DNA of 64,000 nt from Adineta ricciae (Eukaryota; Rotifera; Eurotatoria; Adinetida; Adinetidae). The notes below the pieces were generated by a model. That model saw only the letters and a list, made by a program, of their open reading frames with translations, had not been told where the DNA came from and did no database searches. Made by a program: the position numbers and the translations under genes. Below, in pieces: positions 1 to 12,040 of this stretch. Every line of letters starts with the position of its first letter. Position 1 is the first letter of the stretch. Location: NCBI GenBank assembly GCA_905250025.1, contig CAJNOJ010000156.1, positions 62,001 through 126,000 on the forward strand, given 5' to 3'.

Positions 1-3000
1 TGGTCATCTACGAGCGACACGACGTTCTCGAAAAGATGCACAATATTGGGAACGCATCGATGCTATTGCAGCTCTCGCTTCTGCTCCACCACGCTATCCT
101 ATTCTGTCACGTCGAGAATCATTTCACGAAGCATTTTTCTACGAACGAAATCATCCACATGTAGTCAAACAGCAATTTCGTCAACGCAACACCAGTCTCG
201 AGCATGGAAAACAAACATTCGATGGCATTATCAAGACAAAATATGACTATGGTAAAACGCGCGTAAAGTCAGCCGGAAAGCGTCAGTTGAGCGAATTCGA
301 ATGGACACGTGATCTCTGGTACACTTGGTTAGATGAATACATTGCTGAACTAGATAAACAAGAATTCAAACGGCAAGAAACTGATACCAAAAAACAGAGC
401 ACCAGTCCACCAGCCAATGGATCATTGGTAGCAACAGCATATGACGACGATGACGATGAAGAGGGTACATCTCGACGAGGGACAGGTACGCATGGCGAAC
501 CAATTGTTAATCTTGAATTAGCTGACAGTGAAGAACGTCGTTTGATTGAAAATGAAATCCATCGTCTTACTGCATTAATCAATCGTGATCCACGTGACGT
601 ATTTAGTTTAAGTCGACGAGGTGCTCTATTTCGTAAACTCGGTTTATTTCACGATGCTCTCAACGATCTCTCATTAGCTATCTATATCGAACCATCATTT
701 ATGGATGCTTATTGGCAACGTGCACTTATCTATATAATTTTCGAACATTACGATGAAGCATTAGACTCGTTGAATATGTGTATTAAATTCAATAAAACGC
801 ATGCTGGCGCTTATAAACTACGTGCTGATGTTCATGCAATCAAGGGTGATTTAGCTTTGGCGAATGCAAATTATTCGCAAGCTATTCGATATAATCCAAC
901 AGATCATGAATCATATTTTCGACGAGCACAAACTTATGAACGACGAAATGAGATTCTTTTAGCTATGGATGATTACGTACAGGTGACACGATTAAATCCA
1001 AAGAACATCGAAGCTTGGTAAGTCTGATGATTGAATATCAAATTTGAAGGGATAAATCGGTTGATTTTCCTAGGTATAAACATGCAATGTATTATTATAA
1101 TTCTGCCAATTATGACAATGCTATTGGCGATTTCAATGAATTACTGAAACGACAACCAGATCATGTATCTGCGCGTCTTCATCGTGCTCTATCAAATTTT
1201 TACCTTGAAGAATACCAATATGCTTTAAATGATTTTTCTGCTACACTTCATTATGATCCGTCGAATTGGATGGCTTATTATTATCGTGGTCTACTGCTTC
1301 GTGCATGTAATCCACATCAAGCACTGAGAGATTTCAGTATATCATTGCTATTGAATCCTGAGTATGATAATGTGGGTGCTTATCTTCATCGAGCTTTACT
1401 CTATTGTAAAGAAAATCAATTTGAAGAAGCGATTGCTGATTATGAAGCAGTAATTGTGCTCGATCGAGAACATGCACCTGCACTTTGCAATTTGGCGATT
1501 ATCTACATGAGGAAAAATGCTCAAAAAGCAATTCAGTTGTTCACACGGTCGATCCAAGCTGATCCAACGTATGTTCGAGCTTACTTTTGTCGTGCTTACT
1601 TCTACAGTCAACTCAATCAGTATCAACAGGCATACTCAGATTACACGAAAAGTAAGTCGATTAAATCAATGTTTGATTTTAACAAACAACAAATCTTTGC
1701 TTTTTAGTATATCACATGTTTCCGGATCAGAATTCATCAGTGGTATTGCGAGGCAATATGCTTTTACAAATGGGACAACTGGATCTAGCGTCGTTTTGCG
1801 TTGAAGTTGCAGCGAGTTTACAATCATTATCCGGATCAGAAGAAGATAGTCTACCATCAGCGATGAAAATGAACGCATCAAGTCCTCAACAGCAAGCTAT
1901 CGTTCACGCATTTCTTGAACATTATGATCGTGCACTCTCGATTATGGAATATGAATGTTCACTTTCGCCGACACCAGTTAACTGGCGTATGCTGGGTGGA
2001 CTACGTGTCAAAGCGAAACGATTCGATGAAGCCCGAGAGGCCTATGAAAAATGTATACAAGCTTGTTTGAATAATGTCGCCGATCAGAAAGGTGAACTTC
2101 ATGGTGTCTATCTGGATTTAAGTAAATGTCTCATACAATTAAAACGTTATTCTCAAGCTGTTGACCAGTTGACTGCGCTACTAAAACTACAATATCCAAA
2201 TCAAAGCGCTGAAGCTTATCTACAACGTGGTATTGCTAAAATGCGCATGTTTGCTCATTACAGTCCTCAAGAATTAGCAAAACTATCATCAAGTCGTCGA
2301 CCATTATTGGACATCAATAAAGCGCTTGTGATTGAACCGAACAATGCCGAAGCTTATCTTGCACGAGCTGCTTGGTTAGTACTCTAAGACAAAATGTACT
2401 ATATCCTTTCTATTCTAATGTATTTTAGGTACGGGCGATGTGAACGTTACTCAAAAGGTGTACTAAATTGCAATGAAGCAATTCGTCTATGTCCGAATCT
2501 AGTTCGTGCTTATCTCTATCGTGGTTGCTTGAAATATTCCATTCGTTTATATGATCATGCGATTAATGATCTAACCAAAGCTTTGCAAATCGATCCATCC
2601 TGTTCACATGGTTACTATAATCGTGCTCTATGTTACATTCGTCGTGGCAATCTTTCGCATGCATTGAAAGATTTCGCTATTGTTCTGTGTCTTGCGTCAT
2701 CGATCAGAAGTAGTAAAACTCAGTTATTGGAATTAGAAACGTATGTCAATCGTGGTCTCTTACATTACGATCATAAAGATTTTCAAAACGCACTAGTTGA
2801 CTTCGAACATGCACTGAATCTAGTTCTCGAATCAGGTGAAGATAAGAAGATTTATACATTAAAACATCGATTGATATACACTATTGGACAGTGTCATCAT
2901 CGATTGGCACAATTCGATAAAGCCATCGCACAATTTACTTCGTCCGAAATTGCCGATCGATTTACGACTGACGCTTCCTATCGGCACGATGTATGGATTG

Positions 3001-3872
3001 CTCTTGGTAATGTCTATATGGATATGCCTGATGAGAAATCGAGAGCGAAAGCGACGAAATTATTCGAACGTGTTATTCACGAAAATCCATTACAGGAACA
3101 TGCACGATTGAATCTAGGTTATTCATTACGACAACGTGCGTATTATCAACGAGCATGGTTGCAATTCTCAGCACTCCTTCGTATTAATCCTCGGCATGTA
3201 CGTGCGTTAGAAGCACGAGCGATTGTTTGCTTACAAATGAATCATCCACGAGAAGCATTTATTGATTTGAATCAAGCTTTACATTTCGAACCGTCATCAG
3301 CTCAATTATTAACAAATCGCGGTGTAATTCAACAATTTTTAGGTGATAATCGAAGTGCAATGTGTGATTATCGCGCAGCAATGCTTGCTGATCCACAAAA
3401 TGCCTTTGCACATTACAATGCTGGAAATATACTTATGTTTCACGGGCAATTCCTTCAAGCAATCGGTCTATTTGATCGCGTTTTAGAGATCAACCCACGG
3501 GATGAAGCTGCTCTAACAAATCGTGCCATTGCGAAAATTGTTCTTAAACAGTATACAAGTGCTCGACAAGATTTGGAACAGGCTTTGAGCATTTCTCCGT
3601 TGAGTGCTCATATTCATGTTGATCTTGGTCAATTACTTTTAACAATGGACGAACCCGCTGTCGCTGAGGAACATTTTACTCAAGCGTTATATATTCGACC
3701 GTGTGATCCGGCTGTATTGAAGTGGCGAGGCGATGCAAGATCGAAACAAGAGGGTAAACATAAAGAGGCCTTGGAAGATTATCGAGCATGTGTGGAACTC
3801 AATGATGCTTTACAATTAGCGCGTAAACACGGACTTATTAAAGTACCAAAGAAAACAAAGCGACGTTTGTGA
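1..3872 (+). CDS. TTC6: TTC6-like TPR-repeat protein (5' end outside window)
   Basis: The frame is open from the first bases, so the start lies upstream. Exons are 1-1017, 1074-1651, 1708-2374 and 2429-3872; the three introns of 54-56 bp have GT..AG ends and keep frame, and the stop is TGA at 3870-3872. After a charged, low-complexity N-terminal part (an Asp/Glu run near 440-465) almost the whole protein is tandem 34-residue TPR units with the usual alternation of Ala, Tyr and Pro positions (for example the ALNDLSLAIYIEPSF and AIGDFNELLKRQPDH helices). TPR solenoids are protein-interaction scaffolds. Length (over 1,200 residues here) and near-continuous TPRs resemble TTC6, but TPR-only proteins are hard to assign one to one. 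A polyadenylation signal AATAAA lies at 3923-3928, 50 bp past the stop. Confidence 0.75.
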
Positions 3873-4116
3873 TCTAATGTTTATTTTTCTCTTTTCATTC
3901 TTGACAAATGAATTATTTTACTAATAAAATGACACGATGGAGTTTGTTCACTTGACACTGTACATTCTTTGATCTCTAGCGAATACAACAAGAACTGACA
4001 CGTTTTCATATCGATCGATACTTGTCAATTATCTAATTTAAAAAAATCGATGTGTATTCAGTTAGATTTGTTAACTTTATATATGATATTATAAAAGTAC
4101 AGATACATTCAGTGAT

Positions 4117-5436
4117 TTATTGAAGTTTAGGAAATGGATCTTCTTTACTTAAGACAACGGTCATATGTTTATAAGATATGTAAGCTTTAACACGACTTTG
4201 ACTAATCAACGTTGCTAATAGAGTCGCACATTGTAATGGATCACATGCTTCGCCATGATTGCTCCACTCGATTGCTCGTGTAAATATTTCAATTGAAATT
4301 TTGTTCTCTTTATTCAACGCTAACCAAACTTGACGGAAAAGATTGCGCACGACAAGTAGATATAACGTCTCCACGTGAAGTAGTAAACCTTTGGATAAGA
4401 AATATTTATGATGAATCGTCTTTAATAGCTGATCGAACGTATATAATTGACCTTGTTTGATTGCAAGAAGTAAATCATGAAATTCATTTAGTTTGTACTT
4501 CGCTACGATGGATAATGATGGTGTATAACCAAACTGCATCTTCGATATACATAAATGAATTAAAATCGATGCTTTATTTCTCTTCATAAATCGAGGACAA
4601 CGTTGGAAATTTGTATCAAAACATTCACTAGCTTTCCGATAATCATCTTTCAACAAATAAGATTTCCCTAAAGAGAATAATCATATCGTAGTACACATTT
4701 TCCGCTTGAATTTACCTAAGAAGTACTCATAAGTCATTTTCTGATCTTCTAACAGGTAATGTCGATATTCTAATGATTGTTCGGCGAAGGAAAGTAACTG
4801 TTCGCCAAGTTCATAACGTTTTATCCGATGACATAATTTAAGCAATTGATTTAAGATTTGTATTGCACCCCATTTTTTCGACAGACGCTGCTCAGCACAT
4901 CGATCACTTGTACACACACGAAATGCCTCAGTTAATAGTTCGATTGTTTTGTTCACATTTGCTTCCGACGTTTGTCGATCGTTATCAATAGATAGGTCTG
5001 CAATACGTTCAGTAGCTGTATTTGTACTATTGTCATGATCATTCGTAATAAATTTGGTAAAATAATTGGCTAATAGACGGAGTTCAGTCAAAGTTAAGAT
5101 TAGAATTGGAATATGCCAGTTTTTATTCTTGCTTTCCTTAACTAGGTCAAGTAACGATCGACAGAGTTGATATTGGTATTGTATAATATCATTCAAACGA
5201 CTTTTATATAAGAGTGTTTGACAAATTTTGATATGATTTGTTAGAACTACGTTCCAACCTTGAACAATGCGACCGTATTTTTCAAACAAATCACATGTGT
5301 TTGGTGCTGAAAATTTGTCTACATGACTCTTATGTCGTATACTTAATAAACTACACAAAGCTGAACTATTCATTGCAAACACACCTTCATTGAAGTCATC
5401 CAAATATCGTTGTAAATCATTCATTAATGTTGCCAT
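4117..5436 (-). CDS. PCID2: PCI domain-containing protein 2 (TREX-2 mRNA export)
   Basis: Two exons on the minus strand, 4716-5436 and 4667 down to 4117, joined by a 48-bp intron (donor GTAAAT, acceptor TTTAG). The ATG at 5436 gives a start like the vertebrate one. The product of about 424 residues aligns along its length with PCID2/yeast Thp1. The middle has the SKKWG...LNQLLKLCHRI block; the YFLGK segment spans the splice junction; the C-terminal PCI/winged-helix part carries the NLFRQVWLAL and YISYKHMTVVLSKEDPFP stretches. PCID2 binds GANP/MCM3AP and DSS1 in the TREX-2 complex at nuclear pores, linking transcription with mRNA export. It lies downstream of the two GTSF1-like genes on the same strand (383 bp gap) and converges with the TPR gene. 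Confidence 0.9.
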
Positions 5437-5819
5437 CTACAAAACATAGATTTATTTTGATAAATGAAGGAAGTGAACTAGATGAAAGTTGCTTTTTGTT
5501 ACTGGAAAAAATACAACATCATAGATACGAAAAAGAACTGAACTAACGCAATAATACAGAAAAAAAACCAGACAAAAGTATTTTGAGATGCACCAAAGAA
5601 ATGAAAGAACTTGATTCTTATCGAATCTGAATTGACAGCAAATTATGATCTCTAAAAAGAACAGATAATCAATCGAAGATGCCTATGAAATGTTTAAAGA
5701 ATCACCATACATGTAGAACTGAACGGTTGCTAAATGAAGATGAATTGTGAGTTGTTGGTAATCGACCACGACCAACGCCAGTAGCCAACATATTCCGGCG
5801 TATATTTTCAAATTGTGAA
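5437..5819. other. intergenic, no gene seen
   Basis: AT-rich spacer between the stop of the longer GTSF1-like gene and the start of PCID2, both on the minus strand. It should hold the 3' UTR of one and the promoter of the other. No open frame with coding character is seen on either strand. Confidence 0.5.
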
Positions 5820-6800
5820 CTACGAAAAATCGTCAAGATTAATATGGAAATCAAAAGAGTCATACTCGAGACTGGCATCTGTCATATTGTTCATTTGGTT
5901 TAGTCCTCCACCGAACATATCTAATCGTAACAAGAGGAAAAGAATTTGAAAATAAATAGGTGAACATCTTCTTACGAGCACTAGTTCGTTTTGGTTCGAA
6001 TGAAGCGACAGTATGTGACACTTTGGGTGATTCAGTTACTGGTCGTGATGAAAATGCACCATCACGGTCCAAGTAAGATGATTGGGGACGTGAGGATGCT
6101 GCTCCGCTTGGTACCGCACTATCCGAAACAAAAATTATTCGGAACAATCAATTTTAGACAAAATTTTTCTTTACGGTGTTACAGAATTCGACCACATTTC
6201 ATTTTGTCTAGAACAAATTCGAGCGATGAACATCGACAGCCATACTCCCAGCAAATATATCTTACCCATTCAATTGTCGTAACTCATCTTCATTAAAAAT
6301 ATTTCCTGTATGTGCTTCACGATCCCAATCTTCACCATTCATCGCGGTGGCCATTTGTCGTTCGCATTTATCCGTCGTGCTATCTTCCCAGTCTAACGAA
6401 ATGCAGAAGATAAATATCGGTATGGGGAAAGAAAATCCTTACTGAAATCTCCCATTCCTCTGGCGATAGCATCATGCACAGCTTGATTATCTGGACAAGT
6501 TGACATATGTTTGAATAGTTCACTTGGTGTGGTTAAGTGTGTTGCATTGAAGGAACATTTTACACGACGAATGTGTGGGTAAGCCTTGTTAAACGGCAGT
6601 GAATGTTTATTTTTGTTACATTTCATTTCACTTCCTACCTTTGCACATCGCATAACATGATATTGAAACCGTTTTGCTAGTACTTTATGATCAGGATGAT
6701 ATGGACAAAGCCTAGTTGAAAGTTGTCGATTAGAAACACCATTGTTTACAACAAATATTCTTTTTTACCAAAAGTCATCAGGATCACAGTAGAGCGACAT
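5820..6800 (-). CDS. GTSF1/Asterix-like double CHHC zinc-finger protein (long form)
   Basis: Six exons, in transcription order 6800-6769, 6711-6639, 6584-6443, 6392-6266, 6118-5976 and 5920-5820, total 618 nt, giving 205 residues with frame kept at every junction. The first about 60 residues hold two U11-48K-type CHHC fingers: C-P-Y-(x3)-H ... H-(x3)-C starting near residue 13, and C-S-F-N-A-T-H ... H-(x3)-C near residue 45. Tandem CHHC fingers at the N-terminus define the GTSF1/Asterix family, small proteins that bind RNA and help Piwi-clade Argonautes slice or silence transposons. The rest is an acidic, Ser/Pro-rich tail with aromatic residues, the region through which GTSF1 proteins contact Piwi. 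A shorter paralogue lies 81 bp upstream on the same strand. Confidence 0.85.
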
Positions 6801-6881
6801 GATTATCTAGAACGATGAAATCTAGAAGAGAAGATTGAAATCTATGCAAAAGGTTTTATTAAATCTGGAAAAGAAATGTAA

Positions 6882-7158
6882 TCAACACGAGGGACTATCT
6901 GGACATTCACAGAGATGATCATGGTAATGCAGAGGTGTAATTTTATGTGCACCGTTGAAAAGACATTTGATTGTTTTCATTTCGGGATGATGCTAAGCAA
7001 ACATAAAGAAAATGGGTATATTTCACTTCAGTGTTATTTCTATAGCTGACTTGAGAACATCGAAGAATATGATGTTTAAAATGATTAGAAATCACCTTAT
7101 GTGCTGAATTGAATGGACATGTGAGATATTCACCATCATCATATCCATGTGATGACAT
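6882..7158 (-). CDS. minimal GTSF1-like protein with two CHHC fingers (72 aa)
   Basis: Two exons, 7158-7051 and 6992-6882, with phase-0 joining and a TGA stop at 6884-6882. The 72-residue product is almost only zinc fingers: CPFNSAH ... H-(x3)-C, then CLFNGAH ... H-(x3)-C. The linker (C-S-Q-H-H-P-E) strongly resembles the CRKNHP linker between the fingers of vertebrate GTSF1. There is no acidic or aromatic Piwi-contacting tail. The donor, GTCAGC, is weak, so the first intron boundary is less sure than most. The stop is 81 bp before the ATG of the longer paralogue, so the pair could be cotranscribed or be a recent tandem duplication that lost its tail. Confidence 0.75.
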
Positions 7159-7526
7159 GATAAATGATGAGCAGAAGACGGGAAAATAGAAAATTCGTTA
7201 TGCTCGAACAGCTTACAGTATTTTCCGATTTGCATTGTAGATGAGTCATAGAGAGAAATCATTTTGATGATGATGTCGTTTTGATAGCTCTGAATTGAGT
7301 TTTTTCATTAAAATGAGAGAGAATTATGCTTTCTGCAATTAAATTTTCTATCAAAAGAAGTAAACGCCATCTGTTATCGATCAATGGCTGCATTGAATAG
7401 ACGAATAGCATAGCATCGTGTAAGCATGTGTGAATGATAGTAGAAGAAAGAAAGAAAGAAAGAAATAAAGCAAGTTTGTCATATCAACATCAATTCTTTC
7501 CTTATTTAATTATTGCATCAGACAAA
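7159..7526. other. divergent promoter region with AGAA repeat
   Basis: This 368-bp gap separates the minus-strand GTSF1-like pair from plus-strand PNISR, so it probably holds both promoters. A purine simple repeat (AGAA units, about 7443-7467) lies close upstream of the PNISR start. No other feature was recognised. Confidence 0.5.
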
Positions 7527-10092
7527 ATGTACAATAAAAACTGGCCTTTACATCAGAATACACCGAACTCCGATGGTTGGTACTATTCGAGTGCCTTGTA
7601 CACCAAATCTTGGTCTCTTTTCTTCCTTTTAGTCGATTGGAGTGCGCTAGCGGACACTTGGCTGCAACAGAGGGAACAACAAGCACATTGGCAACAACCA
7701 CTTCCACCTGCACCTCCGCCTCCCCCTCCTCAGCTCTTACTTAACGCGCCACCGATTCCACCACCTGGTCCACCTCCAATCGGAATGCCGTTTGCACCGT
7801 TACCACTACCAGCACAGATGGGCATGGTTTCACACCATCACCAGCTACAGGTTGGTTCAAATACCACTCAGGAAAGTTTTACGATGACAAACATCGAAAG
7901 TAAGTCTTCACTTTAACTTTTCAAACCATATGAAAAGAAGAGATATGAAGACGAAAGAAAACAGACAAGAAGAATACAAGCACCTATAGTTTCAATAGCA
8001 CTCTTGCTGACATGATTAACATTTCATCTCATATTTAGATCAACATTGGAGATCACCAATGCCTCCACTCATCCTACCGCCGCCACCACCACCTTCATTT
8101 GTGACGTCAAATGCGCCCCAATGGAGACCGACTACGAATCACAATCAACCAATGTTTCACATACAAACAGTTCGTAAACAGAAGCTTCCTATATTGCATT
8201 GACGATGAAAGATTGATTTTTGTAGGAAATAGCACCGTCATTTAGCAGTGGAAAGTTTTGGCCGCCAGGTAACACTGGTCAGCAAGTTCCGCCACCTCCT
8301 CTTCCGCCTCCAATTCCACCACCAGTGCCACCTAATTTGTCTCCGATGCCACCACAATTTCCTATGCCTTCATTTCAACATCGACCTGTTGAAAAAAGGA
8401 ATATAAACACGAGTTTGAATACATCCATACCATCTCTAATGGATCTTCCTACATCTTATGCGTCGAAAAGTGTACCTCCACCAGCACCTGTACCACCTGT
8501 ATCTATACTACCGAGTATGTACTAATAGAAAATTGTGATAATTGTTCACAGATGCTTTCTTTCTTGTGCATAAGTTCTATAACATACTTATTTGATGTAT
8601 TTGCAGATGAATCGACTTTGAGAACCATACCTGACAAACCTAGTGATGGTAACGCGAGCGCAAAGCGGCGAAAAATTCCCCCTTGGCTACGAGACGCACT
8701 AGGTCGAATGGAAAAAGAAAAGGAGAAGAAAATACAAAATACAAGTAATCTTAGCAGCAGTAGTAACAATAATAATAATAACAGTGTGTCTACAAATGAT
8801 ATTTCATCGGTATGTATGACTGTTTCGCTTTAAAAAGGGATTAAACTACAAATTTTTTCCTAAATTTAATTTGATTTGTGAAGAAATTCGATGACGACGA
8901 AGACGAAGATTCCAATGAACAAACAGCTCGTTTACCTCAAGAAGCGTCAACAGTTTTCGACCAAGACAACGATGAAGATCAATACGAAGACAACGAGGAT
9001 GAAGATTCGAATTCAGAACTGGTTTCTTCAACACCAATTACCACTCGTCGAAGTCGATTTGTGGGTTATCGTGATTGGACATTTGAAAAAATAGAACAAT
9101 GTGTTCACTATGATCTTATTTTCTTCTAACATTTCAAAGGATGATGACAAATCGACGGATCAACAGCTCGATGTCAGTGTAATCCCAAGACGAACACATT
9201 TGCCATCTCCACCACCAGCTTCATCCACGGCAACAGCCACTTTGATCGAAGATGATCCTCTCGATGGCGAAGAACAATTCGTACGTAATACATAGTTTTC
9301 GTTATCTCTAATGATTATTTTGAGCCTTTCAGATGATCAAATTGCGTCGAGTACTGACAGATCTATTGCTAGAAGTAACGAATGAGGAAATAGCATTGCT
9401 CGCTAAAGAAGTCTATATCAATTGTAAAGGTAAAAGAAAAGTTTCTTCGATTTCAGAGTCTCATATCACTCATTTCTGTTTTTCAGCGGAATCCTCCACA
9501 CCTGTCATCCGCAAAGCTTCTGGATTAACGAGTCTAATACAAAGTAATGAAAGACCAATCGCTCCTTCATTGTGAAGACAATACATTTTATTCCAGGTTT
9601 TTCGGAAAGTGATTCAGATGATGAAGAAAAGCATGTTCAATCCATTATAAATTCAACTGTGATATCGAAAACGCCCAATCTCACACCTACAAAACAGAAT
9701 CCTGGTAAGCAAGTCAAAACTTCGCTTTCTACTGAAATGTAGCGGAAGACACATCCGATTTGCATCATCCCTAAGGAACAACTTCAGTCTCGTGTCAATT
9801 TTCATACGTGTGTGTTTTTGATTTAGCTCCAAGCAAAACTCCCATCAAACCTAGTGAAAATACTAAAGAGACGAAATCGACTAAAAGTAAAACAAAGAAA
9901 TCTACACGCGAACGAAGTCGTTCAACATCTCGTGAAGGCAAAGATAAGAAAAATCACCACAAAAAACATCGTCGTCATTCCTCTTCTTCTTCTTCATCAT
10001 CGTCACCTTCATCTTCACATAGAAAGAAAAAATCTTCTAATCACCATCACTCTGATCAACGAAAACACGATGATCGACGACGTAAACATTGA
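7527..10092 (+). CDS. PNISR: PNISR homologue, arginine/serine-rich splicing-associated protein
   Basis: Eleven exons: 7527-7575, 7633-7899, 8039-8169, 8226-8514, 8607-8809, 8884-9060, 9140-9280, 9333-9429, 9487-9543, 9597-9704 and 9827-10092. The 9060 donor (GTGGGT) is the least certain boundary. Three blocks match PNISR (SFRS18): VDWSALADTWLQQRE near the N-terminus (vertebrate IDWAALAQAWIAQRE), KRRKIPPWLRDALGRMEKEK in the middle, and RVLTDLLLEVTNEEIALLAKE further on. Between them are long Pro-rich runs and an acidic stretch; the end is a Ser/Arg/Lys/His-rich tail like the RS region of the vertebrate protein. PNISR interacts with pinin and sits in nuclear speckles. The product is shorter than the human protein of about 800 residues, mainly in the RS tail. 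NUS1 follows 135 bp downstream on the same strand. Confidence 0.8.
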
Positions 10093-10227
10093 AAATATAG
10101 TTCTCTGTGCTTTCTTCTCGCCTTTTTTTGTATGATATGATTCAACTTAAAAAAAAAAGCCAACTAATATTTCGAAAGATTACTGTTTATCACTATATCT
10201 CTCTTTCAAATCTGTATATTTCTTAAG

Positions 10228-11191
10228 ATGATCGCTGTATCCATAGTATATCGTTGTTTAATAGCAATAATTCTGTGTTTTCTAAATTTCACACAATGGT
10301 TTCATCGATATATCGTTCAAAATATTAGTCGCAATTGTTATATCGTCAAAGTGAAGATTGATGTCATCCGAAATGATCCATCCAATACGAATGTTTCTCA
10401 AATGGAGAAAATCCAATTTAATAAACCAACAGACGTCTTAGCTTTGATCATTAATGAACGGATACCAGATGTCGACCTGTGGAAATTTATTGTCAATTCG
10501 ATCGTGTTCTTTCGCAGACTAAATATCCAACATTTGATTATCTATGATTATGAAGGTAATTCAAAGGATTACATCTTTGAGAAAAGAGAAAACTCATCCG
10601 ATCTCCTCGCTTAGGTTACATCAAAGCTCGAGAAACATCGATTATGGATTACATTCAGGCGTATGATAAGAAATGTTTGTAGTCTATTGGATCTTTTCAA
10701 AGCAAACTGTTAATACATTCGACTCTTTCAGACCAATCATCTCTTCCATTACCAACACTTCACTTCCTATCACTGACAGACTGCAGTCAAACATTAACAA
10801 AAGTTGCTCAAACTCTGTGTCAACAGGTAAAACAAGGTGAAATCAAATCTGATTCGATCCAAGTCGATACAGTCGATCAGTGTTATACAAGTAAACAAAT
10901 TCCTTCGTGTTTATCAGATTCTAAACACGTGTTTATTTCGCTATAGAACTTTCCAGTATTCCGGAAATAAACTTGGCAGTAATTGTTGGATCTGTTAAAA
11001 GTTCTCTTGGTTTACATCCGTGGCAGACACGCTTAACCGAATTTATGTGAGCAAAATGATTCAATCAGCTGAATTTCTTCATCAATATGTTTTGTAGAAT
11101 GATTGACTCATACAAACAACTCCAAACGACGAATTCATTTTTGAATATTGTCCAACGCTATAATCAAATCGAACAAAGACAAGGCCGATAA
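10228..11191 (+). CDS. NUS1: NUS1/Nogo-B receptor, dehydrodolichyl diphosphate synthase subunit
   Basis: Five exons (10228-10555, 10615-10674, 10732-10890, 10947-11046, 11098-11191), 741 nt, 246 residues. The N-terminus has a hydrophobic segment (residues about 3-22), consistent with ER membrane anchoring. The C-terminal half is a cis-prenyltransferase fold with LAVIVGSVKSSLGLHPWQTRLTEF. The last residues are R-Q-G-R, keeping the RxG motif (243-245) that NUS1 contributes to the active site of DHDDS. NUS1 with DHDDS makes the polyprenyl diphosphate precursor of dolichol, the lipid carrier for N-glycosylation and GPI anchors. It lacks the catalytic Asp of true cis-prenyltransferases, as expected for the accessory subunit. 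Confidence 0.9.
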
Positions 11192-11407
11192 TGAATTCGT
11201 CTTCGACACCTTAGAATAAACTTGATGATCACATTGAGATTTTTCATTTTCAAATTTTTTTCAATGTTCCTTTTATTATTTATCAGATTGACTATTGGTT
11301 ATTGTTTTCGGTTACTTCTTTGTGATAGGCATGTAACTCATTGTTGAGCATATGTTTTTTTTGTTATTTGGGATAAAACAAATAAGAGAAGAAAACTTTA
11401 TTTATAG

Positions 11408-12040
11408 ATGAATATCGATTTGACACATCCGGAGATTTTAACAATCGAACAGTTGCGAACTCAGTTATCAAAAGTAAATCGATAATTGGATTTTTATATG
11501 AAATATTGCGATTTTTTGTATTAGGTGGTTGGATTTGATCTACCTGATAGTAAATATGAATTGATTCAATTGTTTTATAAATATGTCGCACCTTTGCCAC
11601 AAAGAAAATTCCGTACAAATCGTTTGGGTACGATTCTCACAAATATTCAGGAAAGACACGGCAGCGGAAAACGACCATTAGCCGTAGAGTCCGAGTTCGT
11701 CTCAAGTGTTCTTCATATTCTCTGAAAATGAACAAAAAATCGTATTTTAGAAGTACAGATAAAGTCTATGTGGTTAAACGACCAGCACCATCGGTGGATG
11801 AGTCGGAGGATCAAGTTCATGGTGAAAAACATGAATCAGATCGAGGAATTTATACAGTCACAATCCAAAAATCAGGGAATCAAGGTACCGCTCCGATCAA
11901 ACTAAAACGACCTCCACCCATTCTCACAACTGTAAGTGGAAAATTCTTCTTTTTGTTCACTAACGATTTCTCTACCATCTCATAAGGATAACGAACAGGA
12001 TGCAACGAAACGAGTAAAAGTCGGTGATACGACTACTTGA
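11408..12040 (+). CDS. ASHWIN: ashwin (tRNA-splicing ligase complex component)
   Basis: Four exons: 11408-11473, 11525-11694, 11751-11931 and 11987-12040 (TGA), total 471 nt, 156 residues. Recognised by the HPEILTIEQL start, the PLPQRKF..NRLG block near residue 50 (vertebrate PLPQRDLPKNRWG), the KRPLAV segment, and a late APIKLKRPPP block (vertebrate TPVKLKRAAP), followed by a short basic end. Ashwin is a nuclear protein that copurifies with the RTCB tRNA ligase complex. The product is shorter than the vertebrate protein of about 230 residues, mostly between the two conserved ends. It follows NUS1 by 216 bp on the same strand. Confidence 0.85.

Noticed and set aside
283-582. Minus-strand frame of 99 codons
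   Set aside because: Antisense to the TPR gene first exon; low-complexity Ser stretch comes from the complement of an Asp/Glu run.
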